Shown: positions 24,106 to 33,414, numbered from the stretch's first letter. The stretch: 35,987 nucleotides of DNA from Promethearchaeia archaeon (GCA_029856045.1 JAHQWG010000021.1:1-35987); one strand, 5' to 3'. Translations and numbers: made by a program. Notes: generated from the letters alone by a model not told the origin.

Positions 24106-25428
24106 ATGAGTGAAAGTAAATCCAATTCAAAATGGATTGTATTGGTAATTATTTTAGCAGCAATGATTGCATGGATGCATGATGGGTACTCATTGGTTTT
24201 AATTAGCCTACTTGCTAACGATTTAAAGGCATATTTTGCAGTAAACGATGCTGCAATTGGTCTTGTTATATCGCTTCAATTCGTGTGCACAGTGCCTGGT
24301 GCCATATTATTTGGCGAATTGGGAGATCGATTTGGACGTAAGAAAGCACTAATTATTTCAATAGCATGGGATGCAATTTTTTCATCATTAACTTCTTTAG
24401 TTCCTTCAAATGGATTTATACTTTTTGCAATATTAAGAATGGTTTCTGGACTCGGTGTAAGCTGGGGTATTTCTTTCTCTTTAATTTCAGAACATTTTTC
24501 ACCAAAAAAAAGAGGGGCAGCTGGTGGGCTGGTCCATTCGACATTTGTTATTGGATATATGGCTGCGATTATTGTAACATTATTAATCGCACCGTTTGGA
24601 TGGCAATTCTGCTTTGTAACGGCTTTATTTCCTATTCCGTTTTTAATATTATTCTGGTTTGCACTACCCGAATCCGAAATTTGGTCTGAATATGATAAAA
24701 TATCGAAAGAACAAAAGGTTAAGCAAAAAATAAGAGTTAAAGAAATTTTTAGTGGAAAATGGTTAAAATTGACAGTGCTATTAGTCCTACTCTTCTGGTT
24801 GTGCGAAACGGCATATCACACGTTAGTAGATTTTGCACCAGTTTTTTTTGAATACCTTTTTAGTCATCTAGGTTATTCAAATCCAGCAAATAGCTCATTA
24901 ATGTTTATGCTAGTCCTTATGTTAATAGCAGCATTTGTATTAATTGGTTTCGGTGCATTAAGTGACTTTATTGGCAGAAAAAAGGCGTTTCTTATTGATA
25001 ATATATTTGGCATTGTAGGTGGCTCAATATTTGGAATATTTCTTTTACTGATTTTTGATAGTTCAATGATTATGGTAGCGGCATTATTAATTACGGTTTC
25101 CTTTGGTCTTCATGGTATATTTGGTGTGTGGTCTTCTGAATTGTATGATACTGAAGTAAGAGCATCAGCAAATTCAATTATATTTTCAATTGCACGCGGG
25201 GCAAGTCTTGGAGCGTTTTTTGTGGGATTAATTTCTGATAGTTTAAATCCATACACTACTACAGCAGAAAGGTTAGCAAATCCATTTATTTCACTTCAAG
25301 CATTAGGCACTGGAATGTTACTTTGTCTATTAGCATATATTGGGGTATTCATCGTTTTATTATTCGTACCAGAACCTAAAGATAAAGTAATCACAGCAAT
25401 AAGTAAACCGAAAATTCTTGAATCTTAA
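24106..25428 (+). CDS. MFS transporter
   Basis: The 440-residue protein has about 12 membrane segments in two halves. The MFS motif A is clear between TM2 and TM3 (GELGDRFGRKKA) and repeated in the second half (ALSDFIGRKKA). A central hydrophilic loop with many Lys lies around 190-210. The overall look is of the sugar or organic-acid:H+ symporter branch, with WMHDGYSLVLISL in TM1 where aromatic-acid carriers have a conserved Asp. The substrate is unknown. Position after the sulfatase, and before an alkylsulfatase-like protein, suggests transport of an organosulfate or its product. AAGGA lies nine nucleotides before ATG 24106. Confidence 0.92.
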   Translation: MSESKSNSKWIVLVIILAAMIAWMHDGYSLVLISLLANDLKAYFAVNDAAIGLVISLQFVCTVPGAILFGELGDRFGRKKALIISIAWDAIFSSLTSLVPSNGFILFAILRMVSGLGVSWGISFSLISEHFSPKKRGAAGGLVHSTFVIGYMAAIIVTLLIAPFGWQFCFVTALFPIPFLILFWFALPESEIWSEYDKISKEQKVKQKIRVKEIFSGKWLKLTVLLVLLFWLCETAYHTLVDFAPVFFEYLFSHLGYSNPANSSLMFMLVLMLIAAFVLIGFGALSDFIGRKKAFLIDNIFGIVGGSIFGIFLLLIFDSSMIMVAALLITVSFGLHGIFGVWSSELYDTEVRASANSIIFSIARGASLGAFFVGLISDSLNPYTTTAERLANPFISLQALGTGMLLCLLAYIGVFIVLLFVPEPKDKVITAISKPKILES

Positions 25429-25444
25429 AATTTAATTTAATTAA

Positions 25445-25458
25445 TTTTTTTTTTTTTT
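25445..25458 (+). terminator. Oligo-T terminator after the MFS gene
   Basis: A run of 14 T lies 16 nt after the transporter stop codon, between convergent genes. Archaeal RNA polymerase stops at such U-tracts without needing a hairpin. The opposite strand has only A here, so it would serve the rightward gene. Confidence 0.5.
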
Positions 25459-25522
25459 AAGATAACTCATCTTTTAGTTCATTCAAAAAATTTAAACATA
25501 AAAAAAAATGTATTAATTAGAA

Positions 25523-26812
25523 TCATTTCAATTTTTTTTCCAATTCTTTTATTTTCTCTTTAATTTGATAAGCCGCATTATCAATTATATTAGCTGCTAT
25601 GAAAGAGGTCTCATTGTTTGCTTTTTGTTTCAATATTTTATACTTTAAATTTAAAGCTTCTAAGAGTATTTTATTATGCATTTTATCAGTTCCTTTTATT
25701 ATAATATCAAGGATATGAAGGGCTAATTGTAATTTTCCTATTTCATATAATTTTTTCGCATGTTCCATATAGTTTTTTTCGCTATTTAATCTCAAAAATT
25801 CTTTTGCAATCTCTTCTGACTTAGCTGGAAACAGATCTGTTGGATTTCCGCTATTATACCAACCATGATATAATCTATAACTTGCATGTATTGCAAAACG
25901 AACACACCCGTACATTGGTCTTAGATATTTATGTTTTTTGAACTTCTCCGGATAAATCTCAAGTATTTCATGGTATATCTGCTCAAACCATTTACCTTCA
26001 TTTAATCTTTTTACAACCTCATCATGTACAAAATGCATGGCCTCTGCTGTAATTGATAAGACATCTTTTACTTTTTCTTTGCCTTCAATTAAAGGACCAT
26101 GCCCAGGAATTAAATATTCAGCGTTTTTTTCCATCATTTTTTCCATTGCTATAGCCCATTGTTTAGGATATCGTTGTACTTTATATGGATTGCCAACATT
26201 AGGGAAAGATGAAACCATTAAATCTCCCGCACATATAAGCCTTTTTTCTGGTACCCATAACCAAATTGAATCATCTGTCTCGCCCTTATCGTGGTAGATA
26301 TTAAAAGTACAATCACCTAGTTTGAATGAATATTGCTCCTCATTTCCATGCATAATTATAGTAGGGGCAAGTGTTTCATGTGCTGAAACAAGAATCTTTT
26401 GTCTCTTACCTGATACTGAAGCAAATTGTTGTTTGTTTAACCAATCATGATATTTATCCAACATTCTATATTTTTCAAATCTTCTTAGGCAATTTTCGTG
26501 GGCAATTATTTTAGGCATCTCCCAACCTTTTACCTTAATTTCTTCAATGAATGGTGCATACCCAAAACAATGGTCAAAATGTCCATGTGAATAGATAATA
26601 TATTTAACCTGTTTATCTGTTAATTTTCGAACCTCTTTAAATGTCCTTGGGCCATATTGCACTATGGGAAGATCAAATATTACTAAACCGTCATCAGTTT
26701 CAATAACACCCGTATTAGCCATGCCAGGGATTAGATGGCATGAATTGTCTGCAAACGTGGAAGATGGAAACATTCCAAACCAATCACGCATACCTTGATT
26801 TGTGACTCTCAT
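25523..26812 (-). CDS. Metallo-beta-lactamase-fold hydrolase with alkylsulfatase-type C-terminal domain
   Basis: From ATG 26812 this is a 429-residue protein; GTG 26821 would add three residues. YIIYSHGHFDHCFGY gives the HxHxDH motif. The usual downstream His region reads HDKGETDDS, with Glu where most MBL enzymes have His, as I recall for SdsA1-type alkylsulfatases, and PEKRLICAGD follows with Asp where those have Glu. GHGPLIEG supplies the last His. The C-terminal part, from YRLYHGWYNSGNPTDLF onward, matches the alkylsulfatase dimerisation domain, but the further C-terminal SCP2-like domain is missing. It probably hydrolyses an ester, perhaps a sulfate ester. It is convergent with the MFS gene and lies near the sulfatase. 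Confidence 0.85.
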   Translation of the reverse strand: MRVTNQGMRDWFGMFPSSTFADNSCHLIPGMANTGVIETDDGLVIFDLPIVQYGPRTFKEVRKLTDKQVKYIIYSHGHFDHCFGYAPFIEEIKVKGWEMPKIIAHENCLRRFEKYRMLDKYHDWLNKQQFASVSGKRQKILVSAHETLAPTIIMHGNEEQYSFKLGDCTFNIYHDKGETDDSIWLWVPEKRLICAGDLMVSSFPNVGNPYKVQRYPKQWAIAMEKMMEKNAEYLIPGHGPLIEGKEKVKDVLSITAEAMHFVHDEVVKRLNEGKWFEQIYHEILEIYPEKFKKHKYLRPMYGCVRFAIHASYRLYHGWYNSGNPTDLFPAKSEEIAKEFLRLNSEKNYMEHAKKLYEIGKLQLALHILDIIIKGTDKMHNKILLEALNLKYKILKQKANNETSFIAANIIDNAAYQIKEKIKELEKKLK

Positions 26813-26821
26813 AATTTTCAC

Positions 26822-27378
26822 TTACTCAACATTTTTTTAATTTTTTTAATTAAAACTATACTTCTTGACTTATATAAAAATTAAACTCATAATATAAAAT
26901 CATTCAATTATTGAATTTTACTAAAAAATCAAATAAAGTAAAGACGATATAATTTCCCATTATTCAAAAATAGAAGATCATCACCTATTTATAAACTTGA
27001 GAGAAGAGTTATTCCAATTTGTAATATAAGAGTAAAAATATAATTGAATCTTTTTTTATGAAAAATTATAGTTCAAAAATTTACCATTTCAATTTAAATA
27101 ACGGCATCAGAGTTATTAGTCTAAAACATTTTAAATTAAAAAAAAAATTATTATAGGGATATTTCAATGAATAGAAAATATTGTATATTAGGATTTTTTC
27201 TAATAGGGATTCTGTTAATGAGTATGAGTTATGGTTTTACTATAGATTTTATTGAAAATTCTCATTAACTAACAAATTGATATCCAACTATAATTAATAT
27301 TGATTTAAAATAATTTTTCTTGTAATTCTCAAATAATTAAGAGAAATCTTAAAATTCACTAATAACGAAATAAAAAGT
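26822..27378. other. 557-nt AT-rich region, mostly non-coding
   Basis: The region holds the divergent promoters of the MBL-fold gene and the LutA-like gene. The only coding candidate is the 33-codon peptide at 27167-27268. No tRNA, repeat array or structured element is visible by eye. Confidence 0.6.
27167..27268 (+). CDS. Possible small membrane peptide or signal-peptide remnant
   Basis: A 33-codon frame starts at ATG 27167, with AGGGAT six nucleotides upstream. It reads MNRKYCILGFFLIGILLMSM, then SYGFTIDFIENSH and TAA. This is a positive start, a hydrophobic stretch of about 17 residues and a small polar end, the shape of a signal peptide or a single-span membrane peptide. It may be a small protein or the leftover 5' end of a lost secreted-protein gene. 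It lies 110 nt before the LutA-like gene in the same direction. Confidence 0.35.
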   Translation: MNRKYCILGFFLIGILLMSMSYGFTIDFIENSH

Positions 27379-28116
27379 ATGGTTAAATTAATTTATCATG
27401 GCTGTATAAACTTAAGCAAATTACCGACTCTATGTGAAGCAGGGACAGAATTAATCAAATTCCTAGAACCAGAATATCAAGAGTTAGAAGACCCTCCTTG
27501 TTGTGGCTCTTTATTATTTCATACTGACGAGGAGGGAGCAAGAAAGAACTGCAATGAGGTCTATGATTGGTTAAAAAAAAATAATGTAACAGAACTAACA
27601 ACTATTTGTGCTGGATGCTATAATTATTTTGTAACGTTTTACCCACAATATATCCCTGAATTTGATGTTAAAATAAATCACATATCACAGTTTCTTTCCA
27701 AACCAGAATACATGCAAAAGCTTAATTTGATATATCCAGGAGAAAAAAGTGTAAAAATAACATACCATGACCCATGTCATATGAAAAATGCCCGGATTCC
27801 AATATTCGAAGAGCCAAGAATCATTTTAAGTAATATAAAAAATATTGATTTAGTATCGCTTGAGTTTGAGAGAGAATTATCAACTTGTTGTGGAGCTGGG
27901 GCAGGAGTATATTCTTCATTTAAAGAGATCAGTAATTTTACCACAGCAGATATCTTCAGGCAAGTTAAAAAGTCAAGAGCTAAAATTTTGATTACTCCAT
28001 GTAGCTTTTGCTATGTAACGTTTAAAAGACTTGTATCAGAAAAAAAACCACGATTTAAAATATTTAAGCTTGAGGAATTCATAAATAAATTGAAAAAAGG
28101 AGAGGTGATTGAATAA
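27379..28116 (+). CDS. LutA/HdrB-like iron-sulfur protein (two CCG domains)
   Basis: The 245-residue protein has two Cys-rich (CCG) domains. The first has CCGSLLF (Cys41-42) and CAGC (77-80). The second has HDPCHM (Cys133), STCCGAGAG (Cys170-171) and PCSFC (208-211). In HdrB, each motif binds a non-cubane [4Fe-4S] cluster; LutA and GlcF relatives use them for electron transfer in hydroxyacid oxidation. No membrane segment is present. The gene overlaps the LutB-like gene by one base (TAATG), so the two are translationally coupled. LutAB-type complexes oxidise L-lactate, but no LutC gene is seen, so the substrate is uncertain. Confidence 0.88.
   Translation: MVKLIYHGCINLSKLPTLCEAGTELIKFLEPEYQELEDPPCCGSLLFHTDEEGARKNCNEVYDWLKKNNVTELTTICAGCYNYFVTFYPQYIPEFDVKINHISQFLSKPEYMQKLNLIYPGEKSVKITYHDPCHMKNARIPIFEEPRIILSNIKNIDLVSLEFERELSTCCGAGAGVYSSFKEISNFTTADIFRQVKKSRAKILITPCSFCYVTFKRLVSEKKPRFKIFKLEEFINKLKKGEVIE
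28099..28110 (+). promoter_or_regulatory. Shine-Dalgarno site of the LutB-like gene
   Basis: GGAGAGGTGATT lies inside the end of the upstream gene, five nucleotides before ATG 28116. GAGGTGAT closely matches the anti-Shine-Dalgarno complement and supports the chosen start and coupled translation. Confidence 0.7.
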
Positions 28117-29396
28117 TGACATCAGGAAAAGAATTATATGAAAATAATAAGGAAAAACTTAAGAAACTTCTTGATGAAACGAGCGAAGAGTATCAATTTG
28201 CTGATTTTTGGGGTAATCTTGCCTCAGTTAAAAAGCATCGGGAATATAATGAGGATACTAAGGAATATGTTGATAAATATGTAGATAAATTAAGACCAAT
28301 GAGAGAAGACTTAGTAAATAATCTTGAAAAATATACTGAACAAGCAATGAAATCAATAGAAAAAACTGGCGCCAAAGTTTATCTAGCTAAAACTAATGAG
28401 GAAGCTCAAAAATTATTTTTACAAGAATTAGGAGATGAACGAACTCTATATAAATCAAAAAGTGCAGATGCAAAAGAAATGGGCATTTTAGATGCTTGTA
28501 AAAAAAATGGAATAGAAGTTATTGAAACTGATCTAGGAGATGTTTTGGTTCAGCTGTTTGAGTATGAATTGCCATCATATCAGCTAGCTCCTGGAGTTCA
28601 TTTTCACCCTAACCAAATTGCAAAAAAAATTAAAGAAAAATATAATGTTGATGTAGAACCTAGTGCACCAGCCATTGCTAATTTTTTTAGAAAGACACAT
28701 AGACCGAAGATCCTTAAAGCAAAGATTTCATTAACATCAGCTAATGCCGTAGCAGCGGAAGATGGTTCTATTGTTTTAATAGAAAATGAAGGAAATATTA
28801 GTTTATTAACCCGTTTACCCCCAAAACATATCGTGATTTGCGGTATTTCAAAAATCGTTCCCACTGTTTATGATGCATTATTACAGGTAAATATGCAAGA
28901 ACGATGGAATACCTTAATTGGTAGTTATATATCTTTTATTAGGGGACCATCATCAACAAATGATATTTATGGCGCAAAGGTAAAAGGTATGTATGGAGCT
29001 CAAGAAGTAGTGGTCATACTTGTAGATGATTGGAGAACAAAAGCAGTTAAAGAAAATAGTTTTCTTAAAGAATTTTTGCATTGTATAAGTTGTAAGGCTT
29101 GCAATTACGTATGTACTGCAAGCAGAGCAGTTGGAAATATATATGCTTCAAAAATGGGGCTCGGCGCATATGGTATTATAAAAGATTACATTCATAATGG
29201 AATTGAGTCGGCTGTGAAAAATGGTTTGTTTTTATGTACTTCTTGCGAAAATTGTAAAAATTTTTGCCCAGTTCAGGTTGATTTACCCAAAATAATGAGA
29301 GAATTAAAAAAAATTGCTGTTAGTAAAGGATTTACACCTCCACCTTTAGAATCGTATCTACAAAATATTAAAATAAAAAAAAATCCATTTAAATAA
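28116..29396 (+). CDS. LutB-like protein (LUD domain plus two [4Fe-4S] motifs)
   Basis: The 426-residue protein has an LUD domain in the first 290 residues (IEKTGAKVYLAKTNEEA; LTSANAVAAEDGSIVLIENE, the typical LUD core). The C-terminal part is ferredoxin-like, with CISCKACNYVC and CTSCENCKNFCPVQVDLP, two C-x2-C-x2-C-x3-C motifs. The first motif lacks the Pro that usually follows its last Cys, which may alter cluster potential. LutB is part of the LutABC L-lactate-oxidising complex and related archaeal enzymes. Here only LutA- and LutB-like genes are seen, coupled by an overlapping TAATG. Its electrons may pass to a ferredoxin, flavin or quinone-like partner elsewhere. Confidence 0.9.
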   Translation: MTSGKELYENNKEKLKKLLDETSEEYQFADFWGNLASVKKHREYNEDTKEYVDKYVDKLRPMREDLVNNLEKYTEQAMKSIEKTGAKVYLAKTNEEAQKLFLQELGDERTLYKSKSADAKEMGILDACKKNGIEVIETDLGDVLVQLFEYELPSYQLAPGVHFHPNQIAKKIKEKYNVDVEPSAPAIANFFRKTHRPKILKAKISLTSANAVAAEDGSIVLIENEGNISLLTRLPPKHIVICGISKIVPTVYDALLQVNMQERWNTLIGSYISFIRGPSSTNDIYGAKVKGMYGAQEVVVILVDDWRTKAVKENSFLKEFLHCISCKACNYVCTASRAVGNIYASKMGLGAYGIIKDYIHNGIESAVKNGLFLCTSCENCKNFCPVQVDLPKIMRELKKIAVSKGFTPPPLESYLQNIKIKKNPFK

Positions 29397-29426
29397 TACT
29401 ATTTCAAATTAAAAACACAAATAATT

Positions 29427-29440
29427 AAAAAAAAAAAAAA
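29427..29440 (-). terminator. Oligo-T terminator after the acyl-CoA synthetase gene
   Basis: Fourteen A on the plus strand are a T-run on the minus strand, beginning 39 nt after the stop of the leftward synthetase gene. This is the expected form of an archaeal terminator between convergent genes. Confidence 0.5.
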
Positions 29441-29479
29441 CAAAAGAGATTAAATAATTTTTTTACTCTAAATTTCACT

Positions 29480-31249
29480 CTACTTTGATTTCCAGAGCGA
29501 ATCTGCTTCTTGGAGCGCTCTTCTCTGAACTTTTCCTAGAACACTCTTTGGAACTTCGTCAACAAATTCAATAATTGCCGGACATTTCCATTTTGTTAGA
29601 TTCTCTTCTGTCCAAGCTTTTAACTCATCCTCGGTAATCTTTCCTTTATATTCTGGTTTTATCTCCACCCACGCTTTGGCAATTTCGCCTACTTTTCCTT
29701 CTGGATCGGGTAAACCTGCAACAGCCGCCTCGGAAACAGCTTCATGTTTCATAAGCATTGATTCAACTTCTTTCGGAAAGACGGAATGACCAGCTACTTT
29801 AATTAATTGTTTCTTACGATCTCGAATCGCAATTGTTCCATCCTCATTCATGAACCCAATATCTCCCGTAAGAAGCCATTTTCGATTATCCCATTCTTTA
29901 ATAGTGTCGGCAGTTTCTTCTGGTTGGTTTAAATATTCTTTCATAACTTGAGGACCACATACACATATCTCTCCGGAATATTCCTCACCGTACTTTGAAC
30001 CAGGTGATCCAATAGCAATTGGACCTTTGTTAAAATCTTCAGCATCAAAAATAGCCCAGTCAGTTCCAGTAAACGGCATACCTATAGTGCCAATAGGACT
30101 TTCTCCAAATAAATTACCAGCGCTAACAACAGGACTTGCTTCAGAAAGACCATATCCCTCAACTATTCTTCCTCCAGTATTCTTTTCAAATGCTTCTGCG
30201 ACCGGTCCATGTAAAGGACCCGCTCCTGAAACACACAAGCGTAATTTACCCATAATATCAAATTCATTAATTGTTGGAAGATCAGCGAGCCTTTTAAACA
30301 AAATTTCTGCACCAGTATATAAAAAACCTTTTGGTGCCGGTAAATCTTGAATTGTCTCAAGTAATTCTTCAGTTGGAGGGGGTCTTGGAAATAACATCAT
30401 CCAACCGCCAAGTGCAATACATGCATTCATAACCGTAGTCATAGCAAACGAGTGAAATAATGGTAAAACACCGACACCTCCTACTCCAGGCTCCTCTCCG
30501 CCAAACCATGAAATGCATTGTCTTGCATTAGATACTAAGTTAAAATGAGTTAATACCGTAGCTTTTGGGATACCAGTTGTACCACCCGTCATTATGTATG
30601 TTACGGGAAGATCAACTGGGTCAATATCAACATCAGGAAGATTTGGCTCCGTTTTTAATAGATCTAACAACTTATAAGCTGGCTCAAAATCAACTTTACC
30701 TTTTGGAATCTTACCGATCAATTTACCAATAAATTTAATCGCACCTGAAAGACCAGAAGCTAAATCTGCAACGTTTGTATATATAATAAACTCAATGTTG
30801 GTCTTAGCAATTATGGGCTTGACAAATTCACCATACAAGGCATCCAATACAATTAAAGCTTTAGGATTAGTCGTCTCAATCTGATATAAAACTTCAAGAG
30901 GTTTGTAGGTAGGATTAATTCCGGTTGCAATAACGCCAATCTTTGCGCATGCATAGAAACTAATGATATATTGAAAACTATTTGGCAGAAGTAATGCACA
31001 TACATCCCCTTTTTTTAACCCCAAATTAGAAAGAGCAGTCGCAAGGGAATCCATAGCCTTACCAGCCTCATCATACGTCATCCATGAATGCAAAAACCAC
31101 ATCATATTATCGTTTGCATATTTCCTTCTCTGCCCTTCAAAAAATTCTCCTAATGAAATCTTCTCAAATTCCATGTTCTTAGGACATTTTTCTGGCCACC
31201 ATTTTTTAAACCAAGCTTTATCTTCATTTACTTGCCATTCTTTTGCCAT
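29480..31249 (-). CDS. Long-chain acyl-CoA synthetase (AMP-forming)
   Basis: The 589-residue protein has the ANL-family signatures: MTGGTTGIPKA (220-230, ATP-binding P-loop), GYGLSEASPVV (A5 block), LTGDIGFMNEDG (Asp that binds ribose), DRKKQLIKVAGHSVFPKEVE (hinge region) and KSVLGKVQRRAL near the end with the catalytic Lys. It activates a fatty or other carboxylic acid to the acyl-CoA. The first-domain sequence and length are those of FadD-type ligases. An acyl-CoA dehydrogenase also lies in the window, far to the left, so a fatty-acid catabolic set is possible in this genome. It stands alone on its strand here, convergent with the LutB-like gene. Confidence 0.93.
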   Translation of the reverse strand: MAKEWQVNEDKAWFKKWWPEKCPKNMEFEKISLGEFFEGQRRKYANDNMMWFLHSWMTYDEAGKAMDSLATALSNLGLKKGDVCALLLPNSFQYIISFYACAKIGVIATGINPTYKPLEVLYQIETTNPKALIVLDALYGEFVKPIIAKTNIEFIIYTNVADLASGLSGAIKFIGKLIGKIPKGKVDFEPAYKLLDLLKTEPNLPDVDIDPVDLPVTYIMTGGTTGIPKATVLTHFNLVSNARQCISWFGGEEPGVGGVGVLPLFHSFAMTTVMNACIALGGWMMLFPRPPPTEELLETIQDLPAPKGFLYTGAEILFKRLADLPTINEFDIMGKLRLCVSGAGPLHGPVAEAFEKNTGGRIVEGYGLSEASPVVSAGNLFGESPIGTIGMPFTGTDWAIFDAEDFNKGPIAIGSPGSKYGEEYSGEICVCGPQVMKEYLNQPEETADTIKEWDNRKWLLTGDIGFMNEDGTIAIRDRKKQLIKVAGHSVFPKEVESMLMKHEAVSEAAVAGLPDPEGKVGEIAKAWVEIKPEYKGKITEDELKAWTEENLTKWKCPAIIEFVDEVPKSVLGKVQRRALQEADSLWKSK

Positions 31250-31526
31250 TTTTTATCACTTAAAAATCTCGATTTTAAGAAAATATTACTTTTAAATCAT
31301 ATAAATAATATAAGCAATATAATTGTAGAATTGTTTTAAATTTTTTTAGAGCTCTTAGAAATATTTTTTTTCTCGTTTATTTTTTTATTATTTCCAAAAA
31401 TTATACAATTTCTTATTAGAACTTAATTTAACGTGTAAAGAGAGATATCTTAACCATTTGAAGAAGAAAATAAATATAATTTGAAAATTCAGGAATCAAT
31501 ATAATGAAAAAATAATATGAATAAAA

Positions 31527-31826
31527 ATGCGTCAAAAAGAGAGAGATTTAAAAAAAAGAAGTAAAACAATATTTGAAGTAATTAAAAAGACACCGTATTA
31601 CTATGCTCCACTTGAATTTATTAAAGATTTGGGATTGGAAGAAAAAGATATTAATAATAAACCATTTATCGGAATTGCAAATACGTGGAACGGATTAAAC
31701 CAGGGTCGTAAACATTTAAATACTTTGACCAAGGCGGTAAAATATGGCATTATTGAAGGAGGCGGTATCCCTTTCGAATTCTGTGTCACCTCTTTTATAA
31801 TATATTTTAAGTATCGATATAAATAA
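31527..31826 (+). pseudogene. ilvD: Truncated dihydroxy-acid dehydratase (ilvD) fragment
   Basis: The 99-codon frame starts normally at ATG 31527. YYAPLEFIKDLGL, NKPFIGIANTWNGLNQGRKH and EGGGIPFEF match the N-terminal start of IlvD/Edd dehydratases (KPxIGIANTWNxxxPxxxHL ... GGxPFEF). After PFEFCVTS the match ends, at about residue 90 of an expected 550-570, and the frame runs into unrelated sequence. The rest of the gene is not found in the window. The Cys ligands of the iron-sulfur cluster lie beyond the break, so any product would be inactive. It is a decayed or rearranged gene start, probably not functional. Confidence 0.85.
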
Positions 31827-31951
31827 CCGCGAAGCCTAATTTGCTACCGCATTAAAAAAAATAAAGATTTTTATTTTATTTGTTTTTTCATTATTCAATA
31901 GAATACGAAATAGGAAACGAGGAAAATTCAGCCTTTTGGAGCTTATGAAAA

Positions 31952-33349
31952 TTGGGAAATAACTCATCTCAAAATAGTGGTAATTCGTCTGATAAAGCTG
32001 AAGCATTTTTAAAACCTCGGATCTCCAAACCTCCCTTATCTCCTAAAGAATTTTTCAAGTATTTGGGTCCTGCTTTTATCTTTACGGCAACACAGATTGG
32101 AGGTGGAGAATTTATTACTGTCCCCTTAATGGGGGCTTATTTAGGAATGACAGGGATTTATCTCACGCCTATTATCGCTTTTATCAAAGTATTCGGACAA
32201 TTTTATTTGGTACAATATGGCGTTATTAGAGGTAAGACTTTTCTCAAGACTTGTTGGGATAAGAAATGGCTGAGATGGATGTTTTTTTGTTTAATGGCTG
32301 GGTGCATAATTCATTCAATGCTGCTGGCTGGATTATTGGGTCAAATTGCGGGGACGATTAACTATCTAATTCCAATCTCTAATGAAATCTGGATATTAAT
32401 AATAATGATTATTGCTTTTTCCATAGTAGTTACAAGAAGTTATAATTTACTGGAAAAGATTTCCAGCGTATTGCTTTGGATTTTTTTGACCTTAATAACT
32501 ATTGTTGCTATACTTTTTTGGCCCTCTTTGGAGCAATGGATAATAGGGTTCACTCCTCAATTACCTGGAGCAATTGAAGGTCTTGAGACAACATCGGGGA
32601 TTATGACGGTAGCAGTACTATTTGTTGTCCTGGGTGCTGGTTTTGGACCGACAGTTTCATATATCTGGTTCGCTAAAGACAAAAAAATGGGAATGTTTGA
32701 GCCTTACGAAAATGGTTTTGAATTAAACCCTGAAGATCTAACAGAGGAAGAAACAAGAAGGTTAGATGGTTGGAAAAAGGTAATCTTATACCAGAATCTC
32801 GTGTCGGCTTTAATTTTAACTTTCTTTTCCATGTTTATTTGGATTGCAGCGGCTCAGACACTTCATGTTCAAGGTTATAAGCCCGTAGGGTGGGAACTCA
32901 TACCTCAAATGGAATCTATCTTCACTTTAACTTACGGCAAATGGTCTGGGTTATTATTTATCATATGCGGAGCCGTTGCACTCTTTAGTTCGATATTAGG
33001 ACCGCTTTACGGGTTCTCAAGGTTATGGGAAGAGAGTTTAGAACAATTTGGGCTTTATAGTAAAGTTAATATTAAAAAAGAAAATGTTTATCGAATTTGT
33101 CTTGCTTTTTTTGCCTCTTTACCTATGATCTTTATTTTTATCACAGGAAAACCCATGTGGCTTTTCTCTATTGCTAGTATGTTATCTGGACCAATATTAG
33201 GCTTGCTATATATCATTCCTATTCCTCTTACTTACATTGAAATGAAAGAAAACGCCCCAGATTTGAAACCAACTCGTTATTGGGCAATAATGTTAGCATT
33301 ATTTAGTGGAGTCCTAATGATAATTTTATCATTAGTTGGTTTAGGTTGA
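31952..33349 (+). CDS. Nramp-like transporter
   Basis: The 465-residue protein has about 11 membrane segments and the Nramp (SLC11) layout. TM1 reads GPAFIFTATQIGGGEFITVP, where metal-transporting members have DPGN, and TM6 reads FVVLGAGFGPTVSYIWFAK, where they have MPH. Both metal ligands (Asp and Met) are thus replaced. Relatives with IGSGE-type TM1 sequences occur in Planctomycetes and others and are usually annotated as Nramp-like with no proven substrate. The start is TTG at 31952, with GGAG ten nucleotides ahead; no other start fits. The stop is TGA. It is intact, yet lies between three broken genes, so it may belong to a newly arrived or rearranged segment. Confidence 0.85.
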   Translation: MGNNSSQNSGNSSDKAEAFLKPRISKPPLSPKEFFKYLGPAFIFTATQIGGGEFITVPLMGAYLGMTGIYLTPIIAFIKVFGQFYLVQYGVIRGKTFLKTCWDKKWLRWMFFCLMAGCIIHSMLLAGLLGQIAGTINYLIPISNEIWILIIMIIAFSIVVTRSYNLLEKISSVLLWIFLTLITIVAILFWPSLEQWIIGFTPQLPGAIEGLETTSGIMTVAVLFVVLGAGFGPTVSYIWFAKDKKMGMFEPYENGFELNPEDLTEEETRRLDGWKKVILYQNLVSALILTFFSMFIWIAAAQTLHVQGYKPVGWELIPQMESIFTLTYGKWSGLLFIICGAVALFSSILGPLYGFSRLWEESLEQFGLYSKVNIKKENVYRICLAFFASLPMIFIFITGKPMWLFSIASMLSGPILGLLYIIPIPLTYIEMKENAPDLKPTRYWAIMLALFSGVLMIILSLVGLG

Positions 33350-33414
33350 TTTTGGGATTACTAAAAAAAGAATTGAATACTATTTATAGTTAAGAAAAAA
33401 AAGATAAAAATCAG

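Noticed and set aside
31527-31826. Small functional protein at the ilvD fragment
   Set aside because: The match to IlvD stops abruptly at about residue 90, with the cluster ligands missing, so truncation explains it better.
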